A stretch of DNA of 64,000 bases. Origin: Mercurialis annua. Lineage: Eukaryota > Streptophyta > Magnoliopsida > Malpighiales > Euphorbiaceae. Positions 56,701 through 64,000 of this stretch are shown piece after piece (positions within the stretch are counted from its first letter, which is position 1; each line of letters starts with the position of its first letter). Location: contig NC_065575.1 of assembly GCF_937616625.2 (NCBI RefSeq), positions 31,247,001-31,311,000 of the forward strand, in the 5' to 3' direction. The position numbers and the translations under genes are program-made. The notes beneath the pieces were generated by a model. The model worked only from the letters and a program-made list of their open reading frames with translations, was not told where the DNA came from and did not search any database.

Positions 56701-56846
56701 TAGTTGGGCATCAATTTTATTGCTTCCTAGATGGCTATTCAGGTTACTATCAAGTGCCTATAGATTCTGAACAACGGGAATATACGACATTTACGTGTCC
56801 GTATGGCACTTTTGCGTATCGCCGAATGCCATTTAGTTTATGTAAT
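53734..56846 (+). pseudogene. Gag-protease-RT pseudogene, interrupted by an LTR element
   Basis: This is collinear with the gag-pol ORF of Athila-type element 1. Breaks: a stop at codon 6 (53749-53751); loss of one base just before 54357, ending the gag frame after HHQVPENF; and a stop replacing Gly at 54504-54506. From 54558 the frame is open again, with the CCHC knuckle [14 protein letters not shown], the protease [17 protein letters not shown] and the RT motifs [11 protein letters not shown] and FLDGYSGY. It reaches MPFSLCN (Gly to Ser compared with copy 1) and is cut there by the LARD-like element before the FMDD active site. It cannot make a functional polyprotein. Confidence 0.92.
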
Positions 56847-57632
56847 TGTCACGACCCAATTTATTGAGCCGAGACCGGCGCTAGGGAACGAGAGTGGTAG
56901 CTCCGGAACCCGTAGCAAGCCTAAAACCACTATAAATTTTTTGCGAATTAAAATATATTATTTTATATAAAACACTTTCAGAAAACCTTTTTAAACTTTA
57001 CTATTATAAATATCAAAATATCTTTATTGCCTTCTGAAAACCATCGTGAATCATTCTTATAGACTAGGGTCTTACCGAGCGACATCTCATGTCCAGCACT
57101 GCCCTGTCTCTAATCATAATCGTAACCAATTCCACTTGTGGCAATTGGTTAAAGAAATCAAACGGTTAAAATATGATCTTTATAAATAATATATATACTT
57201 TTATATCAAATCAGAGTTGCCCATTTAAATATACCGTTTGAATTTAACCATACATTATATACAGACATCTACCGACTACTGCAGCTCTACAAAGAAAACG
57301 TTCCTCGACATAGTCTTTCACTATTATAGACTTCCAAAACAAGAAAAGGAAGTTCGTCCTACAAAACACTTTGACCTGAAAGAAAGACTGTGAGGGGTCA
57401 GTATATGGGAATATACTGAGTGAGTTCATACATTTACTAATAAGTATTCTTATAAATCATAAAACAATGCAATAACGTCCAAACCTCATGTAGCCAAGTA
57501 TAGGATCCGATTGAAACCCTAATCCTCGAACATGATAAACGTATGTACCCAGAGGAAAACTTATCCAATAGTCCGACCCGGGAGTATTCACACTCTACCA
57601 CGTCAGTCGCGACAATTCTCTTAATTCCAGTG

Positions 57633-57794
57633 GTGGGTCCAACCCACTAGATATGGGGCTCAGGTTACACTGTAACCGAGTTCAATCTCGTATCACAGTC
57701 ATACATCTGACTTCGAAATTCGTGTTCTTAATCGTATTCACAGCTGTATCAAATCGAAACTGGTGATCACACAGTCCTATTGCCGCTCAATAGG
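57633..57794 (-). other. Conserved hairpin cluster in LARD-like element 2
   Basis: GTGGGT-CCA-ACCCAC (57633-57647), GGTTAC-ACT-GTAACC (57663-57677) and CCTATTG-CCGCT-CAATAGG (57776-57794). The GTGAGT hairpin present in the LTRs at 22871 and 50158 is missing here. Confidence 0.8.
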
Positions 57795-58361
57795 TAGCAC
57801 GTTCCATCGGATCAGTACTGGTTTCAAATCAAGCATATATGAAATTCATATAAAGATTTCGCACTATAAACATGCAAATTAAACGCAAAGCAATATCAAG
57901 TAATCGCTTAAATAAATACTTTAAAAGCAAATCGTATAAACTCACAGAAAACGCTTATCCAAAAATACGTCGGGGCTTAGAAACGTCAAGTTTCCCGAGC
58001 TCCTGGTCCAGCTGCTTCTTGCCTCGCTGGATCTAAAACAATTTCAAAACATTTGACTCACATTAGAATCCTATTCTAAGATTGACTCTAGACGCGAGAC
58101 ACGACAAGAGAAAAAACATAAGCCGTCGTGCTTCAAACGTAATCTTTTCCGATAAACGAATCATTCTTCTTTCGTTTCTTAACACTTTTCAATTTAATTC
58201 TCAATAGAGAATGTAGGTTTTCTTAATGAAACCAATTGATATCCATAAACTATCTCATTCCAATCAACTAGTCATAATTTACTCGTTTGACGTCCGAATC
58301 TCGCATTTTCAGAGTCCAAAGGTCGATATTGGGTTAGGGGATCATCAAAAAGCTTCAAAAC

Positions 58362-58440
58362 GGGCATGGCACATCGTGCTAGGCTTTTGCGCATCGCGCC
58401 AAGCTTTGGTGCGTCGCGCCAAATTTTGGCGCGTCGTGCA
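58362..58440 (-). repeat. Palindrome array, GGCGCG type
   Basis: Imperfect palindromic units GCGCATCGCGCCAAGC, TTGGTGCGTCGCGCCAA and TTTTGGCGCGTCGTGC, preceded by a weaker GGCACATCGTGC, occupy the place where the related LTRs have the GTGTGCG or GCTGCACG arrays. Confidence 0.75.
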
Positions 58441-59375
58441 GACGAGGGCAGCATGCCCAAATTGGCATAAAACCGCTCAAAAACTCATTCCGACATGCTT
58501 GAGACACTTCCAAACGTATCCGCTACGAAAACGACATCTAAATCCATCCAAAAACACAATAAAAACGTGTAAAACGAATCGAATACGTAATCGCGATACG
58601 GTTTCGCCGTAACCTAATTTTAAATTCGTTTATCCATCAATTATACCCAAATAAACGGAGAAACGACTGGCTTACCGTGATTGTCCTTCGAAATATGATC
58701 GATTCGAGTTATTAAACGTCGAAAACGGACGAGAAACGGAGATCGAGCGACGGAACGGCGATGTTTTAACGAAGGAAATGAAAATGGAGTTTGGCCATGG
58801 TAATGAGAGTCTGGATCCTTCTTTCTTCATACCATTTCTTATATATTTGGCTAAATGTCGCTTTTGCTCCTTGAACTCTTTAACTTAAACCAATTCTCTA
58901 TTAAACTTTCTATTTTAACTTAACGATTACTTTAACTCAATTACGTACGTATTATTTATATCCAAATAAATAATACGATTCTAAAATTATTATTTCCCGT
59001 CAATAATCCTCTAATTTCTATTCTTGAGGCTCAATTAGCTAATTTACACTTTAGCCCTTAAACTTTTCAAAAATTGCAAATTAACCCAAAACGCATCCGC
59101 GTCCAAATTTTAAACGACCTCCGATCGACTTGAAACTTTTATCATAAATACTATAAATTATTTCGCGGACTTTGGCGATTTAAAAATCCATCACGAGATT
59201 TATAATTTATTTTATATTAATTTTCAAAGTTAAATCTTTAAATCCCGTTAAATCTCTTAATAAAAATTATTCCAAATTCCCTATTTAATTAAACTAAATT
59301 CTCCTTAATTTAATTTATCGGAACTCTCGACACGTGGCACGACGTAATTACTTTAAAAATAATTGGGGTATTACA

Positions 59376-59411
59376 TTCACCCCCCCTTAAAATAAATTCG
59401 TCCTCGAATTT
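59376..59411 (-). other. PPT and conserved pol-tail-like block
   Basis: The minus strand reads AAGGGGGGGTGAA directly before TGTAATACCCC. AAATTCGTCCTCGAATTT lies at 59394-59411, 19 bp from the LTR, as in LARD-like element 1. Confidence 0.75.
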
Positions 59412-62400
59412 AAAACTTTTGCCACGTACCTAGGGTAAATAAATACAAATATTTTTGCTTCATATCCTCTTCTGTTGCTTACGTATACTCTTTTATAGGC
59501 TAACTTTTCCAAAGAACTCTTACCATTGCTTCTGTACCTACGTACTGGTAATCTTTACTGTTTTTTCTTCATATGATAGCTCTTCAGTCACCTTTAGACA
59601 CCTCTTTCTCCGAATAAACTTGTCCTTAGCTGGCCATTCTAATGAATCTTTTGATAACGGAGTTGTGTCCAAATGTTGTTGCCACCACTGCATTGCACAC
59701 TTACTTCCTTTTCATGTATTTGACGTCGTTTGGATACAACTATCACTAATCTTTTTGGCGTACCACGATCGTTCTTTTAACCTCTCGTGTTCTTTGAACT
59801 TCTGTGTTTGTTGTTTCTTAACGGCTTACTACCTACTTGCATGTAGCAAGGTTCCTTGCTTGCATTACTTAAATTACTTATTCAAAATAATTATCTCACA
59901 TCTAGCTCTACTAATCTTACTCTTGTATTCATTATCTTGTGGCTATTTATCTTCTTATGATGTCTAATTTCACTCTAGTTGATCGTAGAGTGAAAAGATT
60001 CGTTGTCCTTGTTTCTGTCAATTCTTCGCTCTGTTGACTTACTAATCTTCGTGGCCTTGTACCACGAATTGAATTACTCTCGAGTTACTTCATGGTGTGT
60101 GTATCAAATCTCGTTCAAATACCTGTATTCTTATCTATGTCCTTATGGAAGTGGTTTTACTTGGGCTAGGGGAAACCTCTTCAGAATGTTCGTCTTTGCT
60201 ATACTATCCGTATACGTTTTCCCTAAACTTATATCGTTTAACTTAATATTTCTCTTTCATACTTCATGGTTTCTTAATTTCATGAAGTTGAATGCACTCT
60301 TAGTATCACTTGATATATTTAGCATCTGCCTTCTCTGATGTATCTTATTTCTCGATCCTTCGATTCCATTCACTTCTCTGGTTAGTATTACTTTCTCTTC
60401 ATTTGATATTCTATTCCTAATCTCCAAATTCGTAAACTAGTCTTGTAGCCTATCCTTGTCAATAGCTACAAGCATTCTTCATGTTTATTTGATCTACCTT
60501 CTTGAGGTATCGTTATTCGTTTACATTCTTTTAATAGCTTCTTATCTTAGTGACTTATTGTCTTCATTAGATATTCCTTATCTAATGATACTTTATTTTA
60601 GTCCGATCTCGTAGATTCCCGAACAATTCTGATTCGATTCTTTATTAGCTTTCTAGTTCTAAGAAGATACTAGACTTAATTAGTCAATCTAACTATCCAA
60701 CTCTCTATCATTTTCGACAGATACTTTGCCTCTTCTTCATTACACGTCCCTGGTTAAAACCATTCGCCTCACGTTGATTTATGAATCAGTAGATAGCTTA
60801 CGCTTGAAATCATATAAATGACGTTTATAAATTTCTATAATAACTCTTTGTTTCCTTGTTGTACTTACCCTTGTACTCGAACTCTTTATAAATACTTTTA
60901 TTTACAATTCATTCTTATTACAACTCATTACTTCCTTTCATATTCCTTAATTTCATTCACTAGTACTATCTCTCTTGTAGTTGTTGTAATTTCTTCCACA
61001 TACTCTTTTATCATTATTCTCGCATTCCGCTCTTCGCTATTACATTTCCAATCATTAATAAAAATCTTAGCCGTTACTCCCTCTAGATCACTTTAACGTC
61101 CAATACATTAATATTCACTTATACTTATGGGATGCATCCATCACTGACATTTGTTATGCTAGTGGAACTCATTTCAATCTCCTATTTTCACATTCCTTTA
61201 AAACTTCTCGATTCTTCGAGTAAAATCCATGTTGAATCTTATACTCGACCTTTGTAACACTTTTTGTATCTTTTCCTTATACTAGTCACTTGTCTATTTA
61301 ATCGCCTTAATTCGTTCCAGATGTCTCACGAGACATTTTGGATCCTAAACAACCATCGCTGCCATTAGAATGTTTGATCTCATTCTATCAACCTCTTAAG
61401 AGTTGAAATACCAATTATTAACGTTCCACGTATCCTTTCTTTTCGTCCTATTTACTTATAAGTCGTTAATAAACACTTGGCCATACTCCAAAATGATTTA
61501 TATCATCATTAGCCATTCTAATCTAGGTACAGTTAATGTACCTCCTAACCTTGAAACTACATCATGTCAAACTCATCGTTTTGTCTGTTGGTACGTTGCT
61601 CTCCTTTTATCTTCAAACTAGTGTACCTTGAACTTCGATCAATGTCCTTGAATTACGATTTCACTCTTGGTAATCTTAACTATTCATTTCTCTTCTTTAA
61701 CTCATTTGTTATATGTCTTTATATCCACTTGCTCATTTATATCCAATGGGAAGTATTCTTATACCCGCGTACTTAATCCATCGTAACATTCCTCATTCGT
61801 CGTCACTTCTCGTATCAAACTGCATAATCCTTTTTATCTTTATTGACTATATAGCTTTATTTCTCTTTTACTCCTATCATAACTTAACTCCCTTTTATAC
61901 GGTGCTGTCTTGCTTTCTTCGTTTATCGTAACATCCTTATCCGGATGTCATCGTTCGTAATACATTATGTATCCCAAATGTTAACTTACTTTGATTCCTC
62001 CGCCAGTCCTAATATATAGAACTATTGATTTGTATACGTCTGGTACAATCTTCATCATGAAACGTGTGCCATTCTCCCACATGCAGCGTCCATGTCTTCC
62101 TTTAAAAGTCATCATCAATATCACATAGCTATCATACTATACTCTTCGCATTTCATCTTTCTTATCCTCATCTCATAACCTTATACTTCATATACATGTT
62201 CTTATCCTTTAATTTGTTGGTCAGGATGCCCAACCGCACAGCTCTTTACACGAATTTCTAACTCCTTAACATAGTTCATGCAATCACATATACAATCTAT
62301 CCTTTAACTTTATTAATCCTATTTTTCACCCCATTCTCATTTGCTAAATATCTTACGTCTTTACTTCTTATACTCTCATAGTATATTGGCTAGGTTGGTT

Positions 62401-63732
62401 ATTTCCAGCCTTACAAGTCTCCTATGAATAGTCTTATGAAGCTGTCGTTTAGTACCCCGTTCGACGATCACAACGATCAATTCCTAGTCAACCTTCTTAA
62501 GAATATTATACTCCAATATTAAACCGATCCAACCGTTCGATCACAAGATATCTCAGTTTTACTAGACTTGATAATCTTCCATTATAGTGTAAAACTCACA
62601 TTTTCCATTCGTGGATATTACCTTTACACCTTTAGGGTTTAAGCTAATAATCACTTTCTATGTTCAACAATCACTTCCCACACTTCTATCATTTATAACA
62701 TATAGAATTCTAATTACCTCGTTCAAGATAAAGACATCTTAGTTCACTAGTCAATGAATTTCACTTCATCATTCAAGTGTATCTTGTCTTTCTATGTTAT
62801 AATAGGTCTTAGACCTACGACTATCTTCGTATCTTCCTAAAGCATAACTTCTTGTTCGTGTTCTCGTACACGTGCTTTGTGCCTTCGAGAGTTGCTTGTC
62901 GGTAGATTCCAAACATTTCCCCTTCGTTACAGAGTTCTGGTCTAGGTATACTTACATTAAAACAATTATGGTTGCAACCATTTCAAAATCTTTGAAATCC
63001 AAAGAAACTGACTCTTTTACAAAATTCATATTTAAATTTTTCTATGTTTTAGTATAATTGTGCACTAGGGTGATTACGTCTCTCATCCCCAAGGAGTTGC
63101 CATAACTTACCTTTCATCTAAACATAATGCATATGATGCATGTCCTACTAATGTATGGATTCATTTCTTATTGTTTTCATTTAATGTGTATGTAGTGATG
63201 CACTTCTATTCATGTCATGGCAATAGTACATTTCTATATCAAATCTAGGCACAATTATACTTTCAGAATTATTAAAACAATTAATCTTTGTAAATCACAA
63301 ATCTTTCACCTTGTAAGTTCTCTAAACTTTAAACTCTGTAACTTGGGAAACTCTTCCATTCTTCTGAATCCACGCCTTGTTATCTATCATCTCTTAGCGC
63401 TTATCTCACGTGACTTTGATGGTATCGTTATACCATTCGATGTTTAATATACTAGCCTCGTCGTCGAATCGTATAATGTTGACTATCCACCTCGAACGCG
63501 AGCATTCGCAATGATCATATAATATATCGATCATTCTTCCGTAAGCAGAATACTTTCGCAAACGTATATCGTCTAACAATCCTATCGATCATAATAACAG
63601 ACTCAGATCGTAAGGTGAAGAGTTAAAATCTTAAGATCAAACGAAAACTGATCAAGACATGACTCGAATCCCTATGTGCTGCAGTAGTTCCTAGGTAGAC
63701 TCACACAAGAACAGTGGTATCCTGGACCAACT
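59412..63732 (-). other. Essentially non-coding interior of LARD-like element 2
   Basis: On the plus strand this is a T/C-rich 4.3-kb stretch with open frames up to 170 codons (59455-59967). That product is a hydrophobic, Phe/Leu/Ser-rich string, as expected from pyrimidine-rich DNA, and has no family motif. The minus strand has no long frame. Blocks shared with the interior of element 1 lie around 62458-62550 and 63065-63150. Confidence 0.7.
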
Positions 63733-63744
63733 GCTCTGATGCCA
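63733..63744 (-). other. Primer-binding site, tRNA-Met-like
   Basis: The minus strand reads TGGCATCAGAGC, one base different from the site of LARD-like element 1 (TGGTATCAGAGC), and is 4 nt from the LTR start at 63749. Confidence 0.85.
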
Positions 63745-63748
63745 CAAT

Positions 63749-64000
63749 TGTCACGACCCAATTTATTGAGCCGAGACCGGCGCTAGGGAACGGGAGTGGT
63801 AGCTCCGGAACCCGTAGCAAATCTAAAATCGTAAAATAATTTTTCGCGAAACATAAACGTCATGCATGACATACATAAACACGTGTCATGCAGAATCATA
63901 CATGACAGGCATACACATCCTCTGGCAATCTCAAATATCAAAACGCAGCTAGCGTAAAACATTTAAAACTTCAAAATATTAAAGTTATATTTACAGAAAA
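63749..64000 (-). repeat. 5' LTR (element orientation) of LARD-like element 2, truncated by window end
   Basis: It begins TGTCACGACCCAATTT and is identical over the first stretch to 56847 onward apart from one noticed base, then diverges after about 75 bp, so the two LTRs may differ in structure or the two ends may not belong to the same insertion. Confidence 0.75.

Larger units (their letters stand above)
52297..56846 (+). mobile_element. Athila-type element 2, decayed and interrupted (left part)
   Basis: 5' LTR 52297-53620, PBS 53627-53644 and gag-pol to the middle of RT, closely related to element 1 (protein nearly identical over long stretches). It is inserted into the LTR starting at 50158 (5' flank ATTAC) and is itself interrupted at 56847 by LARD-like element 2. 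The remainder, with the 3' LTR, must lie beyond 64000. Confidence 0.9.
56847..59375 (-). repeat. 3' LTR (element orientation) of LARD-like element 2
   Basis: This 2529-bp LTR runs, in plus coordinates, TGTCACGACCCAATTT to GGGGTATTACA. It contains the GTGGGT and GGTTAC triloop hairpins (57633-57647, 57663-57677), CCTATTG-CCGCT-CAATAGG (57776-57794), the GGCGCG-type array (58362-58440) and a minus-strand TATATAAGAAATGG (about 58838-58851). Confidence 0.88.
56847..64000 (-). mobile_element. LARD-like LTR retrotransposon 2, minus strand (runs off the window)
   Basis: The LTR at 56847-59375, an interior without recognisable coding at 59376-63748 and the start of the second LTR at 63749. Minus-strand PBS at 63733-63744 and PPT at 59376-59388. 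It is inserted in the RT region of Athila-type element 2, 5' flank GTAAT. It is related to LARD-like element 1 in LTR ends, conserved hairpin and interior blocks, but its body is strongly diverged. Confidence 0.87.

Noticed and set aside
59455..59967. 170-codon open frame in the interior of LARD-like element 2, with several similar hydrophobic frames up to 63447
   Set aside because: Pyrimidine-rich DNA gives Phe/Leu/Ser-rich hydrophobic strings; frames run against the element's orientation and show no family motif.

Overview
This is plant nuclear DNA, most likely from a eudicot, and it is almost entirely transposable elements. I see no host gene, rRNA or tRNA. The evidence is a dense set of LTR retrotransposons with plant-type primer-binding sites (PBS), polypurine tracts (PPT) and 5-bp target-site duplications (TSD), two MITE-like inverted-repeat elements, a possible SINE, and an Athila-type Ty3/gypsy element with gag, protease, reverse transcriptase, RNase H, integrase and a third ORF.

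Layout. (1) 17-5527: a young Tat/Ogre-like non-autonomous LTR element on the + strand, TSD GTTAT. Its LTRs carry an 18/17-bp tandem array of very different size in the two copies. (2) 5598-5905: a MULE-type MITE with a 9-bp TSD, then an AT-rich minisatellite, a possible SINE and a GGCCGG-rich stretch. (3) 7333-18438: an 11.1-kb minus-strand element with 3.3-kb LTRs and an essentially non-coding interior (LARD-like), TSD GTTGG. (4) 18444-22870: degraded repeats, including an old LTR with a PBS-like end. (5) 22871-25721: a solo LTR of the same TGTCACGAC...ATTACA superfamily as (3). (6) 25722-27372 and 39523-43000: the interior of an older repeat, split by (7) a nearly intact minus-strand Athila-type element at 27373-39522, TSD GTAGC, whose LTRs are almost identical. 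(8) 43000-50157: a MITE, old LTR-like segments with TATA boxes, and a minus-strand ORF of the 'putative gypsy type transposon' kind. (9) 50158-64000: a nest at least three deep. A minus-strand LTR (50158-52296) is interrupted by a second, decayed Athila-type element (+, from 52297). That element is interrupted inside its RT domain by a second LARD-like element (-, 56847 to beyond 64000).

Main observation. LTRs of several element families carry GC-rich, CpG-rich short palindromic or tandem modules. In the TGTCACGAC family the modules sit at a comparable place in the predicted R-U5 leader but differ in sequence from copy to copy (GCTGCACG-NN-CGTGCAGC, GTGTGCG-NN-CGCACAC, GGCGCG-type). They are accompanied by a conserved CCTATTG-N5-CAATAGG hairpin and by tandem 6-bp-stem triloop hairpins whose paired arms differ in compensatory fashion. 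Copy number of the modules changes even between the two LTRs of one element. This looks like a fast-evolving structured leader and is the best candidate here for something not described by ordinary annotation. A second candidate is the Athila-type third ORF, which seems to have its own upstream region, sharing a CCGG-rich module with the LTR U3, and a 5' leader intron.
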